64,000 nt of DNA from Oscillospiraceae bacterium (GCA_022835495.1 BQOK01000001.1:1240001-1304000); one strand, 5' to 3'. Positions 31,475 to 40,453 are shown, counted from the first letter of the stretch. Notes: generated by a model not told the origin, from the letters alone. Numbers and translations: made by a program.

Positions 31475-33332
31475 GAAAGTTGGACAAAACGTAGAAGGGA
31501 GGGCGGACAAGCTGCCGATCCAGGAAAAAGAACAAGTGAACGAGGGGCAGGCCCCGGCGAAGGGCCGGGTCTCGGGGCCGGAACAGGGCCCGGGCCGCTC
31601 GGCGGCGCTGTGCCGCAGGCTTTTGCAAAGGCTGGACCCCCTGGTGCGCTGGGCCAAGCAAAAGCCCCAGACCGCAGCGGCGGGGGAATTTTTATACAAC
31701 GTGGGCTTTTGGGGCGAGTACAGCGCCCTGCGGGCCTGCCGCATGGTGCGCGCCGGCACAAAAAACCTGGGCGCACGGCTTCTTTCGGTACTTAAAAAGA
31801 TCGGAAGCTACCTGGGCGGCGCGCTGCTCACGGGCTGGCGCGAGCTGACCGCGCCCTTTACCCGCTTTTGGAGCGGAATCAAACATATCAATGCCCTGAT
31901 CCGGCAGGAAAAGCAGCAGACCGGCCGGGGCCACGCCCTGAAGGAGGGGCTGCTGTATTTTGGCCGCGGGGTGAGGCTGTATTTCCCGCTGCTGCGTGCG
32001 TCGGTGGCGTATGTGATCCCGGTGTGCGCGCTGGCGCTGTTTGTGTACACGGTGAACGCGGTGCTGAGCTACAACTACATCCTGGCGGTGGAAGTGGACG
32101 GCCAGGTGGTGGGCTATGTGGAGAACGAGCAGGTGTTCGACTCGGCGAAGGCGGAGGTGGCGCAGCGGATCAAGCCGGTGGAGGGCGAGGAGGTGGAGTG
32201 GAGCATCACGCCCTCGTACACGCTGGCGGTATCGGACTACACGCTGGACGAAAACGCGATGGCGGACGCGATTTTGCAGGCCTCGAGCAGCGAGATCGTG
32301 CCGGGGACGGCGCTGTATGTGAACGACCAGCTGGTGGCGGTGACCACGGAAGGGGAGAAGCTGGAGCAGGCGATCGAGGCGATCAAGGCGCCGTACGAGG
32401 ACCCGGGCAACGAGAACCTGCGGGTGGAGTTCAACAAAGAGGTGCGGGTGGACGAGGGGATATACCTGACCAGCCACATCACGGACTGCGACAACATTGT
32501 GGAGCTGCTGCACGGCGAGGAACAGGGGCAGGTGGATTACACCGTGAAATTTGGTGACACCCCCAGTGGGATCGCGTCCGGCTTCGGCCTGTCCACTCAG
32601 CAGCTGGTGAATATGAACCCTCAGCAGGATATCCTGAACAACCTGCACGTGGGCGATGTATTGCTGATCAGCCGCGCCCAGCCGTACCTGGAGGTGCGGC
32701 GGATCGAAACGGTGACTTTTGAGCAGGCTACTTCACTGCCCACCATCTACGAGGATTCTGACGAGGTGGCTTTTGGCACTACCAAGACGGTGCAGGAGGC
32801 GGAAGACGGGCTGGATCAGGTGACCGAGGAGTGGGTGTATTACGGCGATTCGGCCGCCCCCAACGAGAAGACCGAGATCGAGCGCGTGACCCTGAAAGAG
32901 CCGGTGGCGAAAAAGGTGCTGCGGGGCAAAAAGCTGGCCAACGGCCAGCTGGCGCAGACCGGCAGCGGCACCCTGCTGTGGCCGGTGCCGAACTACAAAT
33001 ATGTGAGCCGCTGGATGAGCAGCTACCACAAAGGCGCAGACATCTGCGCGGCCTATGGCAGCCCCATTTACGCGGCGGACAGCGGCGTGGTGGTGACCGC
33101 CGGTTGGCACTACAGCTACGGCAACTACGTGATCATCGACCACGGCAACGGCTACCGCACCCTTTACGCCCATGCCAGCCGTTTGGCGGTGGGCTATGGG
33201 CAGGCGGTGAGCCAGGGCCAGGTGATCGCCTATGTGGGCTCCACCGGCAATTCCACCGGCAACCACTGCCACTTCGAGGTGTACGTGAACGGTGTGCGCC
33301 GCAGCGCCCGGGAGTGGTTCGGGGGGATGTAA
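31473..33332 (+). CDS. LysM/G5/M23-domain cell wall endopeptidase
   Basis: A membrane-anchored peptidoglycan hydrolase or regulator of about 606-619 residues. A cytoplasmic basic region of about 170 residues leads to one membrane helix (VIPVCALALFVYTVNAV). Then come an extracytoplasmic domain, a LysM repeat (YTVKFGDTPSGIASGFGLS), a G5-like domain, and a C-terminal M23 peptidase domain with HKGADI and HCHFEV (HxxxD and HxH zinc ligands). I list the first ATG (31473), but it lies inside the -10 box. The AAGGGAGGG site at 31495-31503 instead points to CTG 31512, or less well GTG 31536. Codon use in about 31985-32480 differs sharply from the rest. Confidence 0.85.
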   Translation: MKVGQNVEGRADKLPIQEKEQVNEGQAPAKGRVSGPEQGPGRSAALCRRLLQRLDPLVRWAKQKPQTAAAGEFLYNVGFWGEYSALRACRMVRAGTKNLGARLLSVLKKIGSYLGGALLTGWRELTAPFTRFWSGIKHINALIRQEKQQTGRGHALKEGLLYFGRGVRLYFPLLRASVAYVIPVCALALFVYTVNAVLSYNYILAVEVDGQVVGYVENEQVFDSAKAEVAQRIKPVEGEEVEWSITPSYTLAVSDYTLDENAMADAILQASSSEIVPGTALYVNDQLVAVTTEGEKLEQAIEAIKAPYEDPGNENLRVEFNKEVRVDEGIYLTSHITDCDNIVELLHGEEQGQVDYTVKFGDTPSGIASGFGLSTQQLVNMNPQQDILNNLHVGDVLLISRAQPYLEVRRIETVTFEQATSLPTIYEDSDEVAFGTTKTVQEAEDGLDQVTEEWVYYGDSAAPNEKTEIERVTLKEPVAKKVLRGKKLANGQLAQTGSGTLLWPVPNYKYVSRWMSSYHKGADICAAYGSPIYAADSGVVVTAGWHYSYGNYVIIDHGNGYRTLYAHASRLAVGYGQAVSQGQVIAYVGSTGNSTGNHCHFEVYVNGVRRSAREWFGGM

Positions 33333-33350
33333 CCGCTTTTCAGGCAAAAG

Positions 33351-33388
33351 AAAAATGCCCGGCCCGTGAAAGGGCCGGGCATTTTTTG
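33351..33388 (+). terminator. Terminator after the M23 peptidase gene
   Basis: AAAAATGCCCGGCCC pairs with GGGCCGGGCATTTTTT around GTGAAA. Confidence 0.9.
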
Positions 33389-33500
33389 TGCCCGTTGGCA
33401 GAAATGCCCTGGTTTTTGCGCAAAAACCTCGAAAAGCGCCGGATCGTGGCGTGCGTTTGGGCATATATGTTACAATTTAGGCAAATAATATGGCCGAGGG

Positions 33501-33529
33501 TTTCTTTTTTTTAAGGTCTGGTGTATAAT
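33501..33529 (+). promoter_or_regulatory. Probable promoter of murA
   Basis: TATAAT at 33524-33529 with a weak TTTCTT 17 bp upstream. The leader of about 65 nt contains a GGGCCTG/CAGGCCC hairpin. Confidence 0.5.
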
Positions 33530-33598
33530 AAAACAGTTGTGATGCCACCTGGGGCCTGGGACAGGCCCGGACGAGCGCGCAAAGGAGAGAGTGTTTCA

Positions 33599-34882
33599 TT
33601 GGAGAAATTTGTGATCAACGGGGGCAAGCCCCTGACCGGCGAGGTTTCCATCAGCGGCGCAAAGAACGCGGCGGTGGCGATCCTGCCCGCCACCATTCTG
33701 GCGGCGGACAAATGCGTGATCGAAAACCTGCCTGCCATCAGCGATGTCACTGTGTCGCTGCAGATCCTGAGCGCCCTGGGCGCGCGGGTGCGCATGCTCA
33801 ATAAAAACACCTACGAGATCGACACCACCCATGTGTGCTGCACGGAAGTGCCGGATGATCTCTCCCGCCAGATGCGGGCCAGCTATTACTTTTTGGGCGC
33901 GCTGCTGGGCCGCTTCGGCTCGGCGCAGGTGGCCATGCCCGGCGGCTGCAACCTGGGGCCCCGCCCCATCGACCAGCACCTGAAGGCTTTCTGCGCTTTG
34001 GGGGCGCGCGACTCGGTGGAGTACGGCATGATCAACGTGAGCGGCGAAGAGCTTGCGGGCGCGCATGTGTTCTTTGATACCGTGTCGGTGGGGGCTACCA
34101 TGAACGCCATGCTCAGCGCTGTGCTGGCCGGGGGCCAGACCGTGCTGGAAAATGTGGCGAAAGAGCCCCACATCGTGGACTTGGCAAACTTTTTGAACAT
34201 GATGGGCGCCGATGTGCGCGGCGCGGGCACCGACGTGATTAAGATCCGCGGCCGCGAGGCGCTGCACGGCTGCACCTATTCCATCATTCCGGATCAGATC
34301 GAGGCCGGCAGTTACATGGTTGCGGCCGCCATCACCGGCGGCAATGTGCTCATTAAAAACGTCATTCCAAAGCACCTGGAGCCCATCACCGCCAAGCTGG
34401 AGCTGGCGGGCGCCACGGTGGAGGAATACGACGACGCAGTGCGGGTATACCGCACGGGCGATCTGGCAGCCACCAAGATCAAGACCATGCCGCACCCCGG
34501 CTTCCCCACGGATATGCAGCCGCTGATGACCGTGCTGCTCAGCGTGGCCCAGGGTACCTCCATCATCACCGAGGGCATTTGGGAGAACCGCTTCCGCTAT
34601 GTGGACGAGCTGGTGCGCATGGGGGCGAACATTCAGGTGGACGGGCAGGTGGCGGTGATCGAGGGCGTGCAGGAGCTGCAGCCCGCCCCGCTGCGCGCTT
34701 CCGACCTGCGGGCCGGCGCGGCCCTGGTCATGGCGGCGCTGGCGGCCCGGGGCACCAGCGAGATCGACGAGGTCAGCCACATTGAGCGCGGTTACGAGAG
34801 CCTGGTGGAAAAGCTCCAGGGGCTCGGCGCGGACATTCGGCGGGAGGAAAAAGCCTCCGCCGTGCTGCCCCAGGCGCTGTAA
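33599..34882 (+). CDS. murA: UDP-N-acetylglucosamine 1-carboxyvinyltransferase
   Basis: MurA transfers enolpyruvate from PEP to UDP-GlcNAc, the first committed step of peptidoglycan synthesis, in the cytosol. The 427 residues begin KFVINGGKPLTGEVSISGAK. The catalytic cysteine lies in MPGGCNLGPRPID at about 115, so it should be open to fosfomycin, and the inside-out barrel motifs (DLRAGAALVMAALAA) are near the end. The start is TTG 33599, 8 bp after AAAGGAGAGA; this genome uses TTG in several genes with a strong ribosome site. A long terminator follows. Confidence 0.95.
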   Translation: MEKFVINGGKPLTGEVSISGAKNAAVAILPATILAADKCVIENLPAISDVTVSLQILSALGARVRMLNKNTYEIDTTHVCCTEVPDDLSRQMRASYYFLGALLGRFGSAQVAMPGGCNLGPRPIDQHLKAFCALGARDSVEYGMINVSGEELAGAHVFFDTVSVGATMNAMLSAVLAGGQTVLENVAKEPHIVDLANFLNMMGADVRGAGTDVIKIRGREALHGCTYSIIPDQIEAGSYMVAAAITGGNVLIKNVIPKHLEPITAKLELAGATVEEYDDAVRVYRTGDLAATKIKTMPHPGFPTDMQPLMTVLLSVAQGTSIITEGIWENRFRYVDELVRMGANIQVDGQVAVIEGVQELQPAPLRASDLRAGAALVMAALAARGTSEIDEVSHIERGYESLVEKLQGLGADIRREEKASAVLPQAL

Positions 34883-34938
34883 ACAAAGTTTCGCGGGGCC
34901 GCGCTCTCTTTGGGGCAGCGCGGCCCCGCTTTGTTTCT
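34881..34938 (+). terminator. Terminator after murA
   Basis: AAACAAAG and GCGGGGCCGCGCT are mirrored by AGCGCGGCCCCGC and CTTTGTTT, followed by CTTT. The loop is about 11 bases. Confidence 0.85.
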
Positions 34939-34981
34939 TTCCGGGCGGGGCGCCCGTATTCTAGAACAGCGAGGAAAATCC

Positions 34982-35770
34982 ATGGCTTTCTTCACTTCTT
35001 TATACTCCGGCTCCTCCGGCAACTGCTCGGTGGTGCGCTGCGGCGCGGAATACCTTGTGATCGACATGGGCAAAAGCTGCAGGGCAACCCTGAACGCGCT
35101 CAAGGAGCTGGGGCTGCCGGTGGCGGCCATGCGGGGCGTGCTGGTAACGCATGAGCACTCGGATCACATCCAGGGCCTGAATGTGTTTTTAAAGCACTAC
35201 AGCGTGCCGGTGTACGGCAGCGCCGCCACGCTGGACGATCTGGACGGGCTGGGGGTAACGCCGCCCTGTGCCGAGTGCATTGCCATTGAGGGGCGCACCG
35301 AGCAGGTGGGAGGTTTTGAGGTTACGGCCTTCCCCACCAGCCACGACGTGCCGTGCTGCGGTTACCGCATCACCGCGCCGGACGGCGCGGTGATGGCCAT
35401 TGCCACCGACCTGGGCCAACTCACGCCCGAGGTGCACACCGCCCTTTCCGGGGCGGCACTGGTGGCGCTGGAGGCAAATTACGATTTGTATAGTTTGCGC
35501 TATGGGTCCTACCCGTATTACTTAAAACGACGCATCGAATCGCCCCGGGGCCACCTGGACAACGCCGAGTGCGCCGCAAAGATCCTGGAATTGGTGCAGG
35601 AGGGCTGCGAAAAGTTTGCGCTGTGCCACCTGAGCAAGGAGAACAACACCCCCGCGCTGGCGCTGGGGGCGGTGCAGCAGGCGCTTTTGGCGGCGGGGGT
35701 TGTGCCGGGGCCGGACGTGCAGGTGCAGGCCCTGCGCCGCAGCGAGCCCAGCAAGTGGATGGAGTTTTGA
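34982..35770 (+). CDS. walJ: MBL-fold metallohydrolase WalJ/YycJ
   Basis: A 262-residue metallo-beta-lactamase-fold protein. SLYSGSSGNCSVV at about 6 and VTHEHSDHIQGL at about 57 (HxHxDH) are the signature of YycJ/WalJ, a probable nuclease-like protein that, in bacilli, is encoded with the WalRK regulators and affects cell division and DNA damage response. No walRK genes are near. rlmH follows after 3 bp, as it often does in Firmicutes. GAGGA precedes ATG 34982. Confidence 0.9.
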   Translation: MAFFTSLYSGSSGNCSVVRCGAEYLVIDMGKSCRATLNALKELGLPVAAMRGVLVTHEHSDHIQGLNVFLKHYSVPVYGSAATLDDLDGLGVTPPCAECIAIEGRTEQVGGFEVTAFPTSHDVPCCGYRITAPDGAVMAIATDLGQLTPEVHTALSGAALVALEANYDLYSLRYGSYPYYLKRRIESPRGHLDNAECAAKILELVQEGCEKFALCHLSKENNTPALALGAVQQALLAAGVVPGPDVQVQALRRSEPSKWMEF

Positions 35771-35773
35771 GCA

Positions 35774-36259
35774 ATGCAGAAGATCGACCTGATCTGCGTG
35801 GGCAAGCTGAATGCGGCCTACTGCGCGGCCGGTGTGGCCGAGTATCAAAAGCGCCTGGGCGCCCTGTGCGATTTCCGCATTGTGGAGCTGCCCGAGGCGG
35901 CCATCGCGGAAAAGAATGCCGGCGGGGCGGTGATCCAGAGGGCGCTGGAAAAAGAGGGGCAGGCCATTCTGGCCAGCGTGCGAAAAGGCGCGTATCTGGT
36001 GGCGCTGTGCGTGGAGGGCAAGCCGATTTCCAGCGAGGAGCTGGCCGCGCTGGTGGCGCAGAGGGCGCTGGGCGGCACAGGCGATATCGCGTTTGTGATC
36101 GGCTCCTCCCATGGGCTGGCGCCGCAGGTGAAGGCCGCGGCGCACCAGCGGGTCAGCCTGGGGCGCATCACGCTGCCCCACCAGCTTGCGCGGCTGGTGC
36201 TCACCGAACAGATCTACCGCGCCTTTGCCATCAACAGCCACAGCAAATACCACAAATGA
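35774..36259 (+). CDS. rlmH: 23S rRNA (pseudouridine1915-N3)-methyltransferase
   Basis: A 161-residue SPOUT methyltransferase acting on helix 69 of 23S rRNA in assembled ribosomes. FVIGSSHGLAPQVK at about 111 is the SAM-binding knot region and LPHQLARLVLTEQIYRA at about 136 is the conserved tail ending in NSHSKYHK. The length matches the family (about 159). It starts 3 bp after walJ, so translation is coupled. A GGCGGCC/GGCCGCC hairpin at 36262-36293 may end the transcript. Confidence 0.95.
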   Translation: MQKIDLICVGKLNAAYCAAGVAEYQKRLGALCDFRIVELPEAAIAEKNAGGAVIQRALEKEGQAILASVRKGAYLVALCVEGKPISSEELAALVAQRALGGTGDIAFVIGSSHGLAPQVKAAAHQRVSLGRITLPHQLARLVLTEQIYRAFAINSHSKYHK

Positions 36260-36297
36260 ACGGCGGCCTGTTTGGAATGCTTTGCGGGCCGCCTGCT

Positions 36298-36326
36298 TTG
36301 AAATGTTCACAGTTTTCTGGTAAAAT
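36298..36326 (+). promoter_or_regulatory. Sigma-A-type promoter for the lipoprotein gene
   Basis: TTGAAA (36298-36303) and TAAAAT (36321-36326), 17 bp apart. Confidence 0.75.
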
Positions 36327-36357
36327 GGAACCAACCTATAAAAGGGAGGGACGGCAG

Positions 36358-37368
36358 TTGAAACGAACGCTGGTTTTTTTACTTACGGCCTGCCTGGCAC
36401 TGGGCCTTGCAGGGTGCGGCAAGCCGGCCGGGCAGACCGGCCCGGGGTCGGCCTCGCCCAGCGCTTCGTCCGGCGCTGGAGCCCCGGCGGCCACCGAGGC
36501 CCCGAAGCCCAGCCCCACCCCGGCCCCGGGCTGGGTGGTGGAGCCCCGCAGTGACCTGGAGATCGTGCAGAGCCTGGCGGAGTTTTTGCCGGTGGAGCAT
36601 CTCACCACCGCCGAGCGCCAGCAGCTGGCGCTGTTCACCCAGAACGGCGGCACGGGCGTGATCGACCTGGCGGGCAACATTGTGGTGCCCGCTGAGAAGA
36701 ATGTGCACTGGTGCCCGGTCTGCGGCATCACCAACGAGGGCGAAACCGAGATTTACAACGCCCAGGGCGAGGTGGTGGGCAGCGGCGGCCACGGCATCAG
36801 CGAGAGCGGCATTTTTTACGACGAAGCCTCCGGCACCCTGTATCTGGAGGACTGGATGGGCTACCTGCAGCCCTGGAGCCAGGAGTACACCTACAGCCCC
36901 GACCCGATCATTGCCAAGGTGGTTTCCATTACGGCGCTTACCGGGCTGGAAGATCCGGGCAGCAGCCGGTACCACATGGGGGACGAGGAGCACCCGGTGG
37001 AGCTGAGCGAGCCCAGCGCCGTAATGCTGTTTCTGCCGGACGGCACCCCGCTCACCGACACCCGATATGAGGCGGTGGAGGCCGCCAGCGAGAGCGTTTT
37101 CCCGGTGAAGCAGGGGGGCCTTTGGGGCTTTGTGAGCGCCGCGGACGGCAAGGAGATGGTGCCCTGCCAGTACCGGCAGGTGCGGCCTTTTAAAAATGGC
37201 CTGGCCGCTGTGCAGGCGGACACCGGCTGGGGTTATGTGAGCCTTGCGGGCACCCAAAAGACCAGCATGACCTTTTTGGATGCGCAGACCGCCACCGGAG
37301 GCAAGGCCTGGGTCAAGACCAGCGAGGGCTGGGGTGTTGCCGAGCTGTCGGCCTGGCCCGCCGGGTAA
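36358..37368 (+). CDS. Lipoprotein with WG-type repeats, function unknown
   Basis: A 336-residue exported lipoprotein. The lipobox is GLAGC (Cys19), followed by a Ser/Pro/Ala linker to about residue 57. The mature part has short beta-repeat-like units such as GLWGFVSAADGKEMVPCQY and TGWGYVSLAG, reminiscent of WG/KWG beta-propeller repeats, and one WCPVCG that could bind metal. Function is unknown. The start is TTG 36358, 7-8 bp after GGGAGGG; no ATG fits. It has its own promoter and terminator. Confidence 0.78.
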   Translation: MKRTLVFLLTACLALGLAGCGKPAGQTGPGSASPSASSGAGAPAATEAPKPSPTPAPGWVVEPRSDLEIVQSLAEFLPVEHLTTAERQQLALFTQNGGTGVIDLAGNIVVPAEKNVHWCPVCGITNEGETEIYNAQGEVVGSGGHGISESGIFYDEASGTLYLEDWMGYLQPWSQEYTYSPDPIIAKVVSITALTGLEDPGSSRYHMGDEEHPVELSEPSAVMLFLPDGTPLTDTRYEAVEAASESVFPVKQGGLWGFVSAADGKEMVPCQYRQVRPFKNGLAAVQADTGWGYVSLAGTQKTSMTFLDAQTATGGKAWVKTSEGWGVAELSAWPAG

Positions 37369-37392
37369 AATACGGCCCGATCAAAAAAGCAG

Positions 37393-37428
37393 ACGTGCCC
37401 GCCGGGAGACCCCGGCGGGCACGTTTTT
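37393..37428. terminator. Bidirectional terminator between the lipoprotein and hydrogenase genes
   Basis: ACGTGCCCGCCGGG-AGAC-CCCGGCGGGCACGT followed by TTTT, with an A6 run shortly before the left arm. Confidence 0.9.
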
Positions 37429-37453
37429 GCGTCGTTTTAAAAGGGCGGCGCGC

Positions 37454-38980
37454 TCAGTTCAAAAAGCCCAGGTCGATCTCGTAAGGGCTTTCGGTGGAGC
37501 GCTGCATGGGAGCCTCGGCCTTGTACCTGGTCAGGGCGGCCGCCGCCTTGGCCGGGTCGGCCAGGGTGCCGGCGCCGCCCATGCAGCCCCCGGGGCAGCC
37601 CATGCCCTCCAGCAGATAGCCGTTGTATTTGCCGGCCCGGGCCATCATGAGCAGCTTTTTGCACTCGGCCAGGCCCTGGGCGCTGGCCACCTTTACCTCC
37701 CGCGCGGGGTCGAGCTCGTGGATGGCGTTCACCACCGCCTGGGCCACGCCGCCGGTCACGGCAAAGCCCCGGCCGTCGGCACTGGCCTTGTCGAATTCGT
37801 CCCCCTCGGCGGCTTCCAGGGCTTCAAAATCCACCTCGCGGGCCTCGAACATGCCCATCAGCTCTTCAAAGGTGAGCACAAAGTCCACATCGCTGCGGAT
37901 GGTGCGGCGGCTGGCCTCCAGCTTTTTGGCGGCGCAGGGGCCGATAAAGGCCACCTTTACATCCCTGCCCACCCGCTTTTTCAAAAGCCGGGCAGTCAGT
38001 ACCATGGGGGTCAGGGCCATGCTGATGTTCATGGCGAGCTCCGGAAACAGCTTTTTGGCCATCATGCTCCAGCTGGGGCAGCAGCTGGTGGCCATGAAGG
38101 GCTGATGCTCAGGCACCTCGCGCATGAAGTCCTTTGCCTCCTCAATGGTGCACAGGTCGGCGCCGATCGCCACCTCCACCGTGTCGGCAAAGCCCAGCTG
38201 CCGCATGGCGGCCTGGAGCTTGGCGGGGGTCAGGCCGGGGAACTGGCTCACAAAGGCGGGGGCCATGATGGCGTATACCTTGTCGCCCTGGCGGATGCTT
38301 TGAATGAGCTGGAAGATCTGCCCTTTGTCCACAATGGCGCCAAAGGGGCAGTTTACCAGGCACATACCGCAGGAAACGCACTTGTCGTAGTCGATGCGGG
38401 CGCGGCCCAGTTCGTCTGAGCCGATGGCGTTCATGCCGCAGGCGGCGGCGCAGGGCCGCTCCATTTTTACGATGGCGTGGTAGGGGCACACCTCCGCGCA
38501 CTTGCCGCATTTGATGCATTTGTCCTGATCGATCACCGAGTGACCGCCGGGGGTAAAGTGGATGGCATTTTTGGGGCACACGTCGTTGCAGGGGTGCGCC
38601 AGGCACCCGCGGCACATTTCGGTGACCTCCACAAGCTTGGGCGGGCAGGCCGAGCAGGCGAATTTGATGATGTTCACCAGCGGCGGGTCGTAATACTTCT
38701 GCGCGATCACGCTGTTCTCGATGCCCGCGTTGATGGGGGCCTGCTCGTCGATGGGGCGCAGGGGCAGGCCCATGGCAAGCCGCACCCGCTCGGACACGAT
38801 GGCCCGCTCCAAAAAAATGCTGTTGCGGTGGGTGCCCACCTCGCCGGGAATGATCTTGTAGGGCAGCCGCGCCATCTCGTGGGCGTAATCCTGCCCCTCG
38901 TAGGAGAGGCGGGCGACCTCGGTGAAAACGCGCCGCCGAATGTCGGTCACGGTGGTGTAAATGCCGCGCATATTGCTCAT
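37454..38980 (-). CDS. [FeFe] hydrogenase, ferredoxin-domain containing
   Basis: A 508-residue iron-sulfur enzyme that reversibly reduces protons to H2, or senses H2. The N-terminal third has several cysteine clusters including a 2[4Fe-4S] ferredoxin unit (CIKCGKCAEVCPYHAI at about 157 and CVSCGMCLVNCPFGAI at about 201). The H-cluster motifs are TSCCPSW (L1, about 297), GPCAAKKLEA (L2, about 350) and EGMGCPGGCMGGAG (L3, about 462). L2 lacks the MPC start of the best-studied group A enzymes, suggesting a group B-like monomeric type. Maturases HydE, HydF and HydG are not in the window. AAGGAG precedes the ATG. Confidence 0.9.
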   Translation of the reverse strand: MSNMRGIYTTVTDIRRRVFTEVARLSYEGQDYAHEMARLPYKIIPGEVGTHRNSIFLERAIVSERVRLAMGLPLRPIDEQAPINAGIENSVIAQKYYDPPLVNIIKFACSACPPKLVEVTEMCRGCLAHPCNDVCPKNAIHFTPGGHSVIDQDKCIKCGKCAEVCPYHAIVKMERPCAAACGMNAIGSDELGRARIDYDKCVSCGMCLVNCPFGAIVDKGQIFQLIQSIRQGDKVYAIMAPAFVSQFPGLTPAKLQAAMRQLGFADTVEVAIGADLCTIEEAKDFMREVPEHQPFMATSCCPSWSMMAKKLFPELAMNISMALTPMVLTARLLKKRVGRDVKVAFIGPCAAKKLEASRRTIRSDVDFVLTFEELMGMFEAREVDFEALEAAEGDEFDKASADGRGFAVTGGVAQAVVNAIHELDPAREVKVASAQGLAECKKLLMMARAGKYNGYLLEGMGCPGGCMGGAGTLADPAKAAAALTRYKAEAPMQRSTESPYEIDLGFLN

Positions 38981-39022
38981 GGTTCATAGCTCCTTTCAGC
39001 AGTGGAGAGAAGATCCGTCAAA

Positions 39023-39051
39023 ATTATATCACAGGAAGGGCGCCGCGCCAA
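39023..39051 (-). promoter_or_regulatory. Promoter of the hydrogenase gene
   Basis: On the minus strand TTGGCG (39051-39046) and TATAAT (39028-39023), 17 bp apart, in the 99-bp gap behind mtaB. Confidence 0.7.
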
Positions 39052-39079
39052 GCGCCGCCGGAAAACCCGCACGGCCGGC

Positions 39080-40378
39080 TCAGCCGGGCAGGGCCTCGGC
39101 CCGGCAGCGCTCGCCGTCCCAGCTTTGGAGCCGGGCGGTCACGATCTGCCCGGGCCTGCCGCCCGGCGCTTTTACCGCCACCGGCACATACAGCCGGGTG
39201 TAGCCGGTAAAAAGGTTCGAACTGAGCGGCTTTTCCAGCAGGACCTCGTCCCGGGCGCCCAGCATCGCCCCGATCAGCCCGGCCCGCACCCCGTCCGCCA
39301 GGGTTTGCAGCCGATGCACCCGGGCGGCCTTCTCCGCCTCCGGCAGCTGGCCCGGGAACGAGGCCGCGGGGGTGCCGGGCCGGCTGGAATAGGGGAACAC
39401 ATGCACTTTTAAAAAACGCTGGCGCTCCACAAAAGCCATGCTCTCGCAAAAATCGGCCTCGGTTTCGCCGGGAAAGCCCACGATCACGTCGGTGGTAAAG
39501 CTTGCGGCGCCGCCGTAGGCAGCCCGCAGCTTGTCCACCACCAGGGCATACTGCGCGGCGGTGTAGGTGCGGCGCATGCGGCGCAGGGTGGCTTCGCACC
39601 CGCTCTGCAGCGAAAGGTGGAACTGGGGGCACAGTTTTTTGCAGGCGGCCATGCGGGCGATGTCCCGGTCGGTGAGCAGGTCGGGCTCCAAACTGCCCAG
39701 CCGGATGCGCTCGATGCCGGCCACCCCTGCGCAGGCCTCGATGAGGCCGGTGAGATCGGCGCCGGTGTCTTTGCCGTAGCTGGGCAGGTTGATGCCGCTG
39801 AGCACCACCTCCTTGTAGCCCGCCGCGCCCAGGGCCTGCAGTTCCGCCAGGATGCTGCCCTGAGCGCGGCTGCGGCTGCGCCCCCGCGCTTTTGGAATGA
39901 CGCAATAGGCGCACTGCCGGTCGCAGCCGTCCTGTACCTTGATAAAGGCGCGGGTGTGCCCCTCAAAGGTTTCCATGGGCAGCTCCTCGAATGCCTCGCC
40001 TTTTTCGTGGGCGCGGATGGCCACCACGCGCTCGCCTGTGGCAAGCGCCCTTTCGACCGCGCTGAGCATCTCCTGCCGGGCGGCGTTGCCCACCACCACA
40101 TCGGCCTCGGCCACCGCGGCCGCCTCGGCCGGAAAGGCCTGCGGGTAGCAGCCGGCAAGCACGGTTACCGCGCCCGGGGCCTCGCGCTTGGCGCGCCGCA
40201 GCCACTGGCGGCTTTTTTTATCGCCTCCGGCGGTTACGGTGCAGCTGTTCACCACATACACATCCGCTGCCTCGCCGGGCCCTGCCAGGGTATAACCGCT
40301 GCGGCAGAACAGCTGTTCCAGGGCGCCGGTCTCGTTTTGGTTTACCTTGCACCCCAGGGTATAAAAACTTACGCGCAT
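39080..40378 (-). CDS. mtaB: tRNA (N6-threonylcarbamoyladenosine37) methylthiotransferase MtaB
   Basis: A 432-residue radical SAM methylthiotransferase that converts t6A37 to ms2t6A37 in tRNA. The N-terminal UPF0004 domain begins VSFYTLGCKVNQNETGALE with further cysteines (VNSCTVT and LAGCYPQ). The radical SAM cluster is DGCDRQCAYCVIPKARG at about 150, and a TRAM-like region closes the protein. GCKVNQ separates MtaB from MiaB and RimO. I chose the start at 40378, after AAGGAG; longer in-frame starts lie beyond the promoter. Confidence 0.92.
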   Translation of the reverse strand: MRVSFYTLGCKVNQNETGALEQLFCRSGYTLAGPGEAADVYVVNSCTVTAGGDKKSRQWLRRAKREAPGAVTVLAGCYPQAFPAEAAAVAEADVVVGNAARQEMLSAVERALATGERVVAIRAHEKGEAFEELPMETFEGHTRAFIKVQDGCDRQCAYCVIPKARGRSRSRAQGSILAELQALGAAGYKEVVLSGINLPSYGKDTGADLTGLIEACAGVAGIERIRLGSLEPDLLTDRDIARMAACKKLCPQFHLSLQSGCEATLRRMRRTYTAAQYALVVDKLRAAYGGAASFTTDVIVGFPGETEADFCESMAFVERQRFLKVHVFPYSSRPGTPAASFPGQLPEAEKAARVHRLQTLADGVRAGLIGAMLGARDEVLLEKPLSSNLFTGYTRLYVPVAVKAPGGRPGQIVTARLQSWDGERCRAEALPG

Positions 40379-40424
40379 TATTTTTCTCCTTGCAGCCGGC
40401 GTTTGCCGGCCTTGTTCCTGCCCT

Positions 40425-40453
40425 ATTATAAAGGGTAGGGGGCAAAATCGCAA
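40425..40453 (-). promoter_or_regulatory. Promoter of mtaB
   Basis: On the minus strand TTGCGA (40453-40448) and TATAAT (40430-40425), 17 bp apart. A GCCGGC-GTTT-GCCGGC hairpin lies in the short leader. Confidence 0.75.

Noticed and set aside
35569-36357. Upstream extension of the lipoprotein frame through walJ and rlmH
   Set aside because: The region is fully used by two recognised genes, and a promoter, ribosome site, signal peptide and lipobox place the start at 36358.
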